Below the pieces are notes generated by a model that was not told the origin of the DNA, searched no databases, and worked only from the letters and a program-made list of their open reading frames with translations. From Dyella sp. S184 (GTDB lineage: Bacteria; Pseudomonadota; Gammaproteobacteria; Xanthomonadales; Rhodanobacteraceae): a stretch of 64,000 nt of DNA. This document shows, one piece after another, positions 56,400 through 64,000 of the stretch (positions are counted from its first letter, which is position 1; each line of letters opens with the position of its first letter). The translations under genes were made by a program, and so were the position numbers. Location of the stretch: positions 556,514-620,513 of the forward strand of contig NZ_LMUE01000002.1 in the NCBI RefSeq assembly GCF_009766065.1, given 5' to 3'.

Positions 56400-59300
56400 C
56401 CGCTAGCACTCTTGTCCCCCTGCTTGCGCAACAGCGAAGTAAGCAGCGCACGCAATGCAGCGGGCTTGACCGGCTTGTGCAGCAACGGATAACCCAACGC
56501 ACGAGCACGCTGTTTCAAATCGTCGCTGCCATCGGCGGTGATCATCGCGGCGGGCGGCAGTTGCGGGAACAGCACGCCTAGTTGCTGCAGTGCCTGCAGG
56601 CCATCGATGTCATCGGCGAGGTGGTAGTCGGCCAGGATCAGGTCGACCGGGCCGTGGCGCAGTTCGGCTTCGGCCTGCACCACGTCGATGGCGGTGCGGC
56701 AGTCCACGCCCCAGCGCTGCAAGAGTGCGCGCATGCCGTCGAGGATCGCTGCATCGTCGTCCAGGCAGAGCACGGTGAGCGGCAGCCGTTCGAGCGAACC
56801 GGCACTCTGCGATGCCCGCATCGGGCGCGGTTCGGCCATGCCACGCGGCGCGCTGATCGCGAAACAACTGCCGTGCTGTTCGCGCGAATGCAGGCTGAGC
56901 GGGTGCTCCAGGATGTTGGCGATGCGGTCGCAGATCGACAGGCCCAGGCCCAGGCCTTTCTCGCCCCACGGCGACGGTCGTTCCAGCCGCTGGAACTCGC
57001 CGAAGATGCGCGCCTGCTGCTCGGCCGCGATGCCGGGGCCGCTGTCCCACACTTCGATGCGCACCTGCGTCCCGTCGCGGCGTGCACCCAGCAGCACGCC
57101 ACCGGTGCGGGTGTAGCGCAGCGCATTGGAAAGGAAGTTCTGCAGCACGCGGCGCAGCAATTGCGGATCGCTGGTTACGGCCAGCCGGGTCGGCACCACG
57201 CGAAGGCACAGGCCACGCTGTTCGGCCACCACTACAAACTGCGCCTTCAGCGAATCGAACAGATCGGCCAGCGCGAACTGGGTGATGTCCGGACGATAGC
57301 TGCCGGTATCCAGACGCGAGGTATCGAGCAGCGTGTCGAGCAGATCCTCGGCTGCACGGAACGAGGCGTCGATGCGCTCTGCCAGCTGGCCGGCTTCGAC
57401 ATCCAGCCCCGGATGATGGCGCAGCGCGGAGGTGAACAGCCGCGCCGCGTTCAGTGGCTGCAGCAGGTCGTGACTGGCGGCGGCGAGGAAGCGCGTCTTG
57501 GACACATTCGCCGTTTCGGCGATACGCCGGGCCTGTGCGGTGGCGGCCAACGCCTCGCTGAGTTCGGCCGTGCGCTGGTCGACGCGTTGCTCCAGCGTCT
57601 CGTTCACTTCGATCAGCGCGCGCTCGGCACGCTTGTACGCGGTGACATCCGAATAGGTGGTGACGTAACCGCCGCCGGGCAATGCGCTGCCACGCATCTC
57701 GATGGTGCTGCCATCCGGGCGGATGCGCTGGAACAGATGCGCCGAGCCGGCGCGCATGTGGCCGATGCGCTTGGCCACGTGCCCCTCCACCTCGCCCGGC
57801 CCGCATTCGCCATGCTCGGCATTCCAGCGGATCAGGTCGGCCACCAGCACGCCGACGTAGACCATGCCGTCGGGGTAATCGAACAGCTCCAGGTAGCGTC
57901 GGTTCCACGCCACCAGGCGCATCTGCGCGTCGACCACGCTGATGCCCTGCGACACGTTCTCCAGCGTGGTGGAGAGCAACTCGCGGTTGAAGCGCAGTTC
58001 CTGCGATGCCTCGTCCATCAGCGCCATCGACTCGGCGATATCGAGTCCGGAGCCGGATAGCACCCCCATCAGGAGGTGCCGCGCGCTGGCAGCACCGACT
58101 GCGCCGGCGAGCAGACGTTCGGTGTGCCTGACCAGCGCACGGTCGGCGGATTCGCCCGGCTGCAGCGGCCTGTCGCGAAGTTTGGCGTAATCATCGAACG
58201 CGCGCTGGGTACTGCGTGCGCCGACGATGCGCTCGGCGATCATGCGCAGGTCCGCGACCGCCACGCGGCCGCGCCAGTCACCCACGTCGCGGCTGTTCGT
58301 GGCGAATGGGGCGATGAACATCGCCGCGTGCAGGCGCTCCTCCAGGCTTGGCCGCCAGCGCAGCGAGATGAACACCAGGCAGCCCACGTTGATCAGCAGC
58401 GACCAGATTGCGCTGTGCAACACAGGATCCCCGCCATCGCCATGGAACAGCGCCTGCGGGCGCAGCCATGCCAACCCCAGCGGACCGCTGTGTAACCAGG
58501 GCGCCGTGTGATCCACGGCGGGCAGCAGCAAGGTATAGACCCACACCAGGAAGCCGGCACCGAGGCCGATCGCCACGCCACGTCGGCTGGCGCCACGCCA
58601 GTACAGCGCCGCTACGATCGCCGGCGCAAACTGCGCCACCGCAACCAGCGAGAGCAGGCCGGTAGCTGCCAGATTCTCCACGTCGGCGGCCGCACGGTAG
58701 TAGGCGTATGCGATCAACGCCAACACCACGATCGCGCAACGACGCACGTACAGCACCACCTGCGAAAGATCGCTGCGCTGCTCCAGCCGCAGGCGGCGGA
58801 TGCGCAGCAAGGCCGGCATCACCAGGTCGTTGCTGATCATGATCGACAACGCCACGGCCGACATGATCACCATACCGGTGGCTGCCGAAAAACCGCCGAT
58901 GTAGGCCAGCAGCGCGACAGCGTGGTTGCCGAGTGCCAGCGGCAGGTTCAGCACCCATGCGTCCGCCGCGCCATCGCGTACCGATGGAAACAACGCGCCG
59001 GCCGCCACGATCGGCAATACCGCCAGACTGACGATTACCATGTAGGTCGGAATCATCCAGCGCGCATGCCGCAGATCGTTCGCGTCCTCGCATTCCACCA
59101 CGCCGATCTGGAACTGCCGCGGCAGGCAGAACATCGCGCAGAAACCGAGCAGTGTCTGCGCAATGAAACCGGGCGCCAGTACATCGCCGGTGTGTTCGAC
59201 CGGCAATTGCAGGCTGGTGATCAAGCCCGGTCCATGCCACCACGCGTACGCCGCCAGCGCCACGAAGGCGAGCAGCTTGATCAGCGATTCGAGCGCGAGC

Positions 59301-59908
59301 GCCAGCATCAGGCCATGATGATGCTCGCTGGCATCGATGCTGCGTGTACCGAACAGGATCGCAAACAACGCCAGCAGCAGCGCACACCACAATGCCGTGT
59401 CGCTGCCGGGCGACATCGGTGCCGACGCGGCAACGCCGCGCAGCACGTCGTACGACATCGCCACCGCCTTGAACTGCAGCGCGAGGTACGGCACCACGGC
59501 GGTGACCGCGATCACCGCCACCAATGCGGCCAGACCGTGCGACTTACCGAAGCGCGCACCGATGAAATCGGCGATCGAGGTGATGTTGCGCTGGCCGCCC
59601 ACCCGCACCAGTCGTTGCAGCAGGCCGAAGCCGAACACAAACAGCAGCAACGGGCCCAGATAGATCGGCAGATAAGACAACCCGGACCGCGCCGCGGTAC
59701 CGACCGCGCCATAGAACGTCCACGACGAGCAGTACACCGCCAGCGCCAGCGCATACACGATCGGTCGCAGTCGCGGCTGGCGCGGATACAGCGGCCGCCG
59801 GTCACCGGCCCAGGCCACGAGGAACAGCAGGCCTACGTAGAGCAACGAGACGAGCAGCAACAGCCAGCCGGCGATCAAACGAATTCTCCCGTGGCGGTGG
59901 TTCCGCAT
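56396..59908 (-). CDS. crbS: Hybrid sensor histidine kinase CrbS with solute-symporter domain
   Basis: An 1170-residue kinase. Residues 1-500 form a sodium/solute-symporter-like domain with about 13 helices. A PAS domain lies at about 645-755 (NVSQGISVVDAQMRLVAWNRRY), the phospho-accepting His813 in AAASHDLLQPLNAARLF, ATP-binding motifs in NFLSNALRYT, DSGPGIA and GLGLGLSIC, and a C-terminal receiver with Asp1094 in LILADYHLADD. This is the architecture of CrbS/MxtR kinases, which control acs with CrbR. It is convergent with the orphan and divergent from cstA. Confidence 0.93.
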   Translation of the reverse strand: MRNHRHGRIRLIAGWLLLLVSLLYVGLLFLVAWAGDRRPLYPRQPRLRPIVYALALAVYCSSWTFYGAVGTAARSGLSYLPIYLGPLLLFVFGFGLLQRLVRVGGQRNITSIADFIGARFGKSHGLAALVAVIAVTAVVPYLALQFKAVAMSYDVLRGVAASAPMSPGSDTALWCALLLALFAILFGTRSIDASEHHHGLMLALALESLIKLLAFVALAAYAWWHGPGLITSLQLPVEHTGDVLAPGFIAQTLLGFCAMFCLPRQFQIGVVECEDANDLRHARWMIPTYMVIVSLAVLPIVAAGALFPSVRDGAADAWVLNLPLALGNHAVALLAYIGGFSAATGMVIMSAVALSIMISNDLVMPALLRIRRLRLEQRSDLSQVVLYVRRCAIVVLALIAYAYYRAAADVENLAATGLLSLVAVAQFAPAIVAALYWRGASRRGVAIGLGAGFLVWVYTLLLPAVDHTAPWLHSGPLGLAWLRPQALFHGDGGDPVLHSAIWSLLINVGCLVFISLRWRPSLEERLHAAMFIAPFATNSRDVGDWRGRVAVADLRMIAERIVGARSTQRAFDDYAKLRDRPLQPGESADRALVRHTERLLAGAVGAASARHLLMGVLSGSGLDIAESMALMDEASQELRFNRELLSTTLENVSQGISVVDAQMRLVAWNRRYLELFDYPDGMVYVGVLVADLIRWNAEHGECGPGEVEGHVAKRIGHMRAGSAHLFQRIRPDGSTIEMRGSALPGGGYVTTYSDVTAYKRAERALIEVNETLEQRVDQRTAELSEALAATAQARRIAETANVSKTRFLAAASHDLLQPLNAARLFTSALRHHPGLDVEAGQLAERIDASFRAAEDLLDTLLDTSRLDTGSYRPDITQFALADLFDSLKAQFVVVAEQRGLCLRVVPTRLAVTSDPQLLRRVLQNFLSNALRYTRTGGVLLGARRDGTQVRIEVWDSGPGIAAEQQARIFGEFQRLERPSPWGEKGLGLGLSICDRIANILEHPLSLHSREQHGSCFAISAPRGMAEPRPMRASQSAGSLERLPLTVLCLDDDAAILDGMRALLQRWGVDCRTAIDVVQAEAELRHGPVDLILADYHLADDIDGLQALQQLGVLFPQLPPAAMITADGSDDLKQRARALGYPLLHKPVKPAALRALLTSLLRKQGDKSASG

Positions 59909-60122
59909 CCCGGCGGCTTGTGCGCGGAGCTACCCGTCCGGCAGCCCGCACCCACGCAGACGAGCGACGGCCGGATCCGTCGAAAGTAGCAGAGCTCCCG
60001 CGGGATGACGAGGTTCGTATCCGGCGTCTGGAATATCGCAATGACCAGGGGCGCAAGGCATTACAGGCATTTGAGGTGTTTGCGCCATGACGCGCTGCGG
60101 CGTCAGGTGCGGTCCAGGGGCA

Positions 60123-60134
60123 TTCGACCAATGG
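60123..60134. promoter_or_regulatory. Candidate CrbR box upstream of cstA
   Basis: TTCGACCAATGG differs at one position from TTCGACCATTGG in the acs-porin intergenic region. It lies 71 bases before the cstA start and between cstA and crbS, so it could act on either. Only two copies were noticed. Confidence 0.35.
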
Positions 60135-60204
60135 CTAATCCCCATGGCATTGACCCCGATCGGCGCCGGGGAGACTCTTGCAGGGACAGCCGGAGAGTTT
60201 CCAC

Positions 60205-62277
60205 ATGCACAGTGCAGCAATCAAACCCAGTCCAGCGGCCCGGATCATGTGGGTCGCCATCGCGATCGTGGGCGCGTTCTGCCTCGGCGTGGTGGCTCTG
60301 CGCCGCGGCGAGCCGATCAATGCGATCTGGCTGGTCGCCGCGTCGATCTCGATCTTCGTGATCGGCTACCGTTTCTACGGCAAGTTCATCGAACACGCCG
60401 TGCTGCAGATGGATCCGAGCCGCGCGACTCCAGCCGTGTTGCGCAACGACGGCCTCGACTACGTGCCCACCGACAAGTGGGTGGTGTTTGGCCATCACTT
60501 CGCCGCGATCGCCGGCGCCGGCCCCTTGGTGGGGCCGGTGCTGGCCGCGCAGATGGGCTACCTGCCTGGCACGCTGTGGATCCTGTTCGGTGTGGTATTC
60601 GCTGGCGCGGTGCAGGATTTCATGATCCTGGGACTCTCGCTGCGCCGCGATGCTCGCTCGCTCGGTCACATGCTGCGCGAGGAACTGGGGCCGGTCGCCG
60701 GTGTGGTAGCGATGTTCGGCGTACTCGTATTGATGATGATCGTGCTGGCGGTGCTGGCGCTGGTGGTGGTCAAGGCGCTCACGCACAGCCCGTGGGGCAC
60801 CTTCACAGTGGCCGCCACGATCCCGATCGCGCTGCTGATGGGCGTGTACCTGCGCTGGTTTCGCCCAGGCCGGATTATGGAAGTGTCGATCATCGGCCTG
60901 GTGCTGCTGCTGGCCTCGATCTGGTTCGGCAAGACCGTGGCCGACTCGGCCACGCTGGCGCCGCTGTTCGACTTCGACGCGAAGGCGCTGGCGTGGCTGC
61001 TGATCGCCTACGGCTTCTGCGCCTCGGTACTGCCGGTATGGCTGCTGCTGGCACCGCGCGATTACCTGTCCACCTTCCTCAAGATCGGCACCATCGCGCT
61101 GCTGGCGCTGGCGATCTTCCTCTCCGCACCGACCCTGCAGATGCCGGCGGTAACCAAGTTCATCGACGGTACCGGCCCGGTGTTCCAAGGGGGCCTGTTC
61201 CCGTTCCTGTTCATCACCATCGCCTGCGGCGCGGTATCGGGCTGGCATTCGATCATCGCCTCCGGCACCACACCCAAGCTGCTCGCCAACGAAGGTCAGG
61301 CACGCCTGGTCGGCTACGGCGGCATGCTGATGGAAGCGTTCGTGGCGATCATGGCGTTGATCGCTGCCTCCTCGCTGCACCCGGGCGTGTACTTCGCGAT
61401 GAATTCACCGGCCGCCATCGTCGGCAGCACCGTTCAGGATGCCGCCACCACGATCAGCCAATGGGGCTTCGTGGTGACCCCGGATGAGTTGCTGCGGACC
61501 GCGAAGAACATCGGCGAATCCAGCATCCTCGGCCGCGCCGGCGGCGCCCCGACCCTGGCCGTGGGCATGGCGCAGTTGCTGCACAACATCATCCCAGGCG
61601 GCAGCATGATGGCGTTCTGGTACCACTACGCGATCCTGTTCGAAGCGCTGTTCATCCTCACCACGGTCGATGCCGGCACCCGCGTCGGCCGCTTCATGAT
61701 CCAGGAGATCGCCGGGCTGATTCACAAGCCGCTGCAGGCCACCGAATCGTGGACCGGCAACCTGCTTGCCACTGCGATCTGCGTGGGCCTATGGGGCTAT
61801 TTCCTCTATCAGGGCGCGGTCGATCCGCTCGGCGGCATCAATACACTGTGGCCGCTGTTCGGCATCGCCAACCAGATGCTCGCCGCGATCGCGCTGATGC
61901 TATGCACCGTGGTGGTGGTGAAGCTGAAACGCGAGCGCTACGTGCTGGTGCCGGGCATCCCGGCGATCTGGCTGATCGTGTGCACGCTCACCGCCGGCTG
62001 GGAGAAACTCAGCGGCCCGATCAGCTTCACTGCCGCCGCCAACAAGTACTCGACGGCGATGCAGCAGGGCCAGTTGCTGGCACCGGCCAAGACGCCAGCC
62101 GCGATGCAGCAGATCGTCACCAACAACTATGTCGACATGACACTTACCGGGCTGTTCATGCTGCTGATCGTGGCTATGCTTGGCTTCTCGCTGCGCGCGC
62201 TGATCCGCGCATGGCAGACCAATCACCCGACTGCGCACGAAGAACCTTACGTGGCACTCAGCAGCGTCGCCAGTTGA
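60205..62277 (+). CDS. cstA: Carbon-starvation/pyruvate transporter CstA
   Basis: Inner-membrane carrier of 690 residues with about 16 helices, importing pyruvate and possibly peptides under carbon limitation. ATG 60205 has GGAGAG upstream. Family hallmarks: GYRFYGKFIEHAVLQMD, HHFAAIAGAGPLVGPVLAAQMG, TIACGAVSGWHSIIASGTTPK and LWPLFGIANQMLAAIAL. It is followed 10 bases later by its usual small partner YbdD. Location beside CrbS and the shared 12-bp motif suggest co-control with acetate genes. Confidence 0.94.
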   Translation: MHSAAIKPSPAARIMWVAIAIVGAFCLGVVALRRGEPINAIWLVAASISIFVIGYRFYGKFIEHAVLQMDPSRATPAVLRNDGLDYVPTDKWVVFGHHFAAIAGAGPLVGPVLAAQMGYLPGTLWILFGVVFAGAVQDFMILGLSLRRDARSLGHMLREELGPVAGVVAMFGVLVLMMIVLAVLALVVVKALTHSPWGTFTVAATIPIALLMGVYLRWFRPGRIMEVSIIGLVLLLASIWFGKTVADSATLAPLFDFDAKALAWLLIAYGFCASVLPVWLLLAPRDYLSTFLKIGTIALLALAIFLSAPTLQMPAVTKFIDGTGPVFQGGLFPFLFITIACGAVSGWHSIIASGTTPKLLANEGQARLVGYGGMLMEAFVAIMALIAASSLHPGVYFAMNSPAAIVGSTVQDAATTISQWGFVVTPDELLRTAKNIGESSILGRAGGAPTLAVGMAQLLHNIIPGGSMMAFWYHYAILFEALFILTTVDAGTRVGRFMIQEIAGLIHKPLQATESWTGNLLATAICVGLWGYFLYQGAVDPLGGINTLWPLFGIANQMLAAIALMLCTVVVVKLKRERYVLVPGIPAIWLIVCTLTAGWEKLSGPISFTAAANKYSTAMQQGQLLAPAKTPAAMQQIVTNNYVDMTLTGLFMLLIVAMLGFSLRALIRAWQTNHPTAHEEPYVALSSVAS

Positions 62278-62287
62278 GGACACCGTC

Positions 62288-62491
62288 ATGAACAGGTCGA
62301 TGCAAATGCTTGAATCGGGCTGGAAGTGGGCGGTACAAACCGCCCGCCTCTGCTGCGGCGTGCCCGATTACGAAGTCTACGTGAAGCACCTGCGCGAACA
62401 TCATCCGGAACGCGAGATACCCAGTTACAAGGAGTTCTTCCGCGAACGACAGGTGGCGCGCTACAAGGGGACTGGCGGGCGCTGCTGCTAA
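62288..62491 (+). CDS. YbdD/YjiX family protein (DUF466)
   Basis: A 67-residue protein of the family that nearly always follows cstA-type genes. The conserved pattern PDYEVYVKHLREHHPE, then YKEFFRERQVARYKG and the closing RCC are present. It is thought to accompany the transporter, but its exact role is unknown. It is translated right after cstA (10-base gap) and followed by a terminator-like hairpin. Confidence 0.9.
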   Translation: MNRSMQMLESGWKWAVQTARLCCGVPDYEVYVKHLREHHPEREIPSYKEFFRERQVARYKGTGGRCC

Positions 62492-62603
62492 AAGCGGCAC
62501 TCTGCCGTCGTCCCGCGAAAGCCAGGCTCCACTTTGCTGTCGCGAAGGGAAAATGGACGACCGCCACGCTGTTGATGATGCGATCCCGGCGTTCGCCGGA
62601 ATG

Positions 62604-62645
62604 ACGACGAGGTAATTTCAGGCGCCTTCGTCGTGATGCTTTTTT
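62604..62645 (+). terminator. Intrinsic terminator after cstA-ybdD
   Basis: ACGACGAGG (62604-62612) pairs with CCTTCGTCGT (62625-62634) with one bulged base, and a run of six T follows at 62640-62645. It lies 113 bases after the ybdD stop and before the convergent Mur-ligase gene. Confidence 0.55.
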
Positions 62646-62690
62646 CTTCAAATCTTCGCGACCGAAGCCGCCCCACAAGATGGCATGCGG

Positions 62691-64000
62691 TCACGGCAAC
62701 GGCATGCCTGCGCGCCAGTCTGTCAATTGCAAACCATCCAGCAGCGCGACCACGGCCTGCCGTGCCTGTGCGCCATGTGTAGGCAGCACCAGCACATCGC
62801 CGTCATGCGCCCAGTTGAGCAGGCCGCGTACGGCATCGAGTTCGTCGAGACATTCGATCAGCGCATCCGCTGGTACGCTCTTGCGCAGCAGTTCGTCGCG
62901 CAGGATGTCGGCAACCTCACCCGACGCGCGACCGCGCATGAAGCCTTCGATATCCTTCAGCACCACGCGCCGGGGATGAAAGGCGGCAGCCACCATCGCC
63001 AGCTCGCGGATATCGGCGTCCTCGCGGTTGCCGGCCTGTCCCAGTACCAGACCAAGGCGCGCCGCACCCAGGGTTTGCGTTGCTACCTGCAGCAACCCGC
63101 GCAGCCCTTCCGGGTTATGCGCGTAATCGACGAATACCTGCATCGAGCCGTATCGCCAATGTTGCAGACGACCCGGGTTGTCGGCGTGTGCCTCACCGAA
63201 GCGTGCCAGCACGGCGGCAATGGTCGCAGCCGGGATGCCCAGTTCAGCAGCAGCCAGCGTGGCCGCCGCGATATTCGAGATGTTGTAACCGGCGCTCCCG
63301 GCGAAGCTCAGCGGCATCTGCACAATCGAACCGAGATCGTGATGGCTGCCTTGATGGAACAGGCGCAAATAACCCTCACGCACACCGCACGTACTGCCAC
63401 CTTGCTCGCGTCGCGCGCGCAGCAACGGATGCGCGTCGTCGAGCGCGAACCAGGCAAGTGGAACCGGTAGCCCATCGGCCTGCCTGACCAGCACCCCATC
63501 ATCGGCATTCAGCACCAAGGTGCCATCGGTGCCGAGTACGCGCGAGACAGTGAGCTTGACCTTAGCCAGGCCATCCAGATCGTGGATGCCATATTCGCCG
63601 AAATGATCGTCGCTGACATTGGTGACCACGGCTACGTTCGCACGCTGCACCGCGATGCCACGACGCAACATGCCACCGCGCGCAGTTTCCAGCACCGCCG
63701 CCTCGACCTGCGGTTGCCGCAGGACGACGCGTGCACCGGCAGGACCGGAGAAGTCACCGGCGTCGATTGTATGGCCGTCAACAAACACGCCATCGGTACA
63801 GCTGTGTCCGGTATGCCAGCCGTGTGCATGTGCCATCGCGGCGAGCAGGCGCACGGTAGTGGTCTTGCCATTGGAGCCGGTCACCAGGGCGACGGGGATG
63901 TCGTGCAACGACGACCAATCCACCGCGTCAGCTGCAGGCAGTTGCGACAATGGCCAGGCGCATGCACCCGTGCCCTCGCCGATCGACAACGCATCCTCGT
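62691..64000 (-). CDS. Mur-ligase-family protein like the C-terminal half of cyanophycin synthetase (5' end possibly outside window)
   Basis: An ATP-dependent amide ligase domain. The P-loop is in VTGSNGKTTTVRLLA, followed by TDGVFVDG, VLETARGGMLRRG, VVTNVSDDHFGEYGI and VFVDYAHNPEG. These match the Mur-ligase half of cyanophycin synthetase rather than MurC-F. The frame is still open at the window edge; a TTG at 63989 is the only internal candidate near the edge. The cyanophycin ATP-grasp half is not visible and may be upstream as a separate gene. It could ligate amino acids to a peptide or peptidoglycan precursor. Confidence 0.82.
   Translation of the reverse strand, partial: EDALSIGEGTGACAWPLSQLPAADAVDWSSLHDIPVALVTGSNGKTTTVRLLAAMAHAHGWHTGHSCTDGVFVDGHTIDAGDFSGPAGARVVLRQPQVEAAVLETARGGMLRRGIAVQRANVAVVTNVSDDHFGEYGIHDLDGLAKVKLTVSRVLGTDGTLVLNADDGVLVRQADGLPVPLAWFALDDAHPLLRARREQGGSTCGVREGYLRLFHQGSHHDLGSIVQMPLSFAGSAGYNISNIAAATLAAAELGIPAATIAAVLARFGEAHADNPGRLQHWRYGSMQVFVDYAHNPEGLRGLLQVATQTLGAARLGLVLGQAGNREDADIRELAMVAAAFHPRRVVLKDIEGFMRGRASGEVADILRDELLRKSVPADALIECLDELDAVRGLLNWAHDGDVLVLPTHGAQARQAVVALLDGLQLTDWRAGMPLP

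Overview
The window looks like chromosomal DNA of a high-G+C gammaproteobacterium, most likely the Xanthomonadales/Rhodanobacteraceae group (Dyella, Rhodanobacter, Luteibacter or similar). This is inferred from base composition, family content (SatP/porin/Acs with CrbS-CrbR, HemP, NrdR-rib-nusB-thiL-pgpA order) and protein character; no rRNA or tRNA gene is present to confirm it.

Positions 1-20208 (minus strand) form one unidirectional export locus. Transcription runs from a periplasmic adaptor (MacA/HlyD type, 18934-20208) through a stand-alone MacB/LolD-type ATPase (18144-18866) and a TolC-type outer-membrane channel (16748-18097) into a tandem array of MacB-type permeases. The array alternates an A subunit (starts MFxYYL, ends QLK) and a B subunit (starts with PILAxxRxH, ends ATR). 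Thirteen permease genes are visible: A7 B7, B6, A5 B5, A4 B4, A3 B3, A2 B2, A1 and B1, the last cut by the window edge. The A partner of B6 has gone except for its first six codons, left at 13990-14034. No second ATPase is seen, so one ATPase/adaptor/channel set seems to serve about seven permease pairs. The pairs fall into two sequence types, and A and B types always match within a pair. Divergent from this locus is a secreted caspase-fold protease (20462-22384), with CGGACA repeats in the shared upstream region.

22453-27703 holds a Fur-box/hemP iron locus, an aldo/keto reductase, a LysR regulator, an NAD(P)-binding epimerase-like protein and an alpha/beta hydrolase. 27746-38028 (minus) is a housekeeping block: glyA, a CTP-synthase-like amidotransferase, nrdR, a YjbR protein, ribD, FMN riboswitch, ribE, ribBA (RibA half degenerate), an LD-carboxypeptidase, ribH, nusB, a GNAT acetyltransferase, thiL and pgpA. 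38214-41957 (plus) is an aldo/keto reductase-NmrA-TetR cluster plus a hydrolase. 43104-46771 has ettA, pyrF and a Tat-exported metallo-beta-lactamase-fold protein, followed by a decayed copy of the pyrF 3' end. 46969-50459 has a small orphan, an acyltransferase, uppP, def and a broken DUF4197 gene.

50587-62491 is an acetate/carbon-scavenging cluster: porin and satP diverge from acs, followed by the response regulator crbR, an AT-rich orphan secreted protein, the sensor kinase crbS, and cstA-ybdD. A near-identical 12-bp motif lies upstream of acs and of cstA and may be the CrbR site. The window ends in a Mur-ligase-family gene resembling the C-terminal half of cyanophycin synthetase.

No CRISPR array, rRNA, tRNA, insertion sequence or prophage was seen. 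Gene-free stretches over 300 bases are limited to 33668-34100, which carries the FMN riboswitch and the ribE translation-control region; 34000-34100 shows nothing further.
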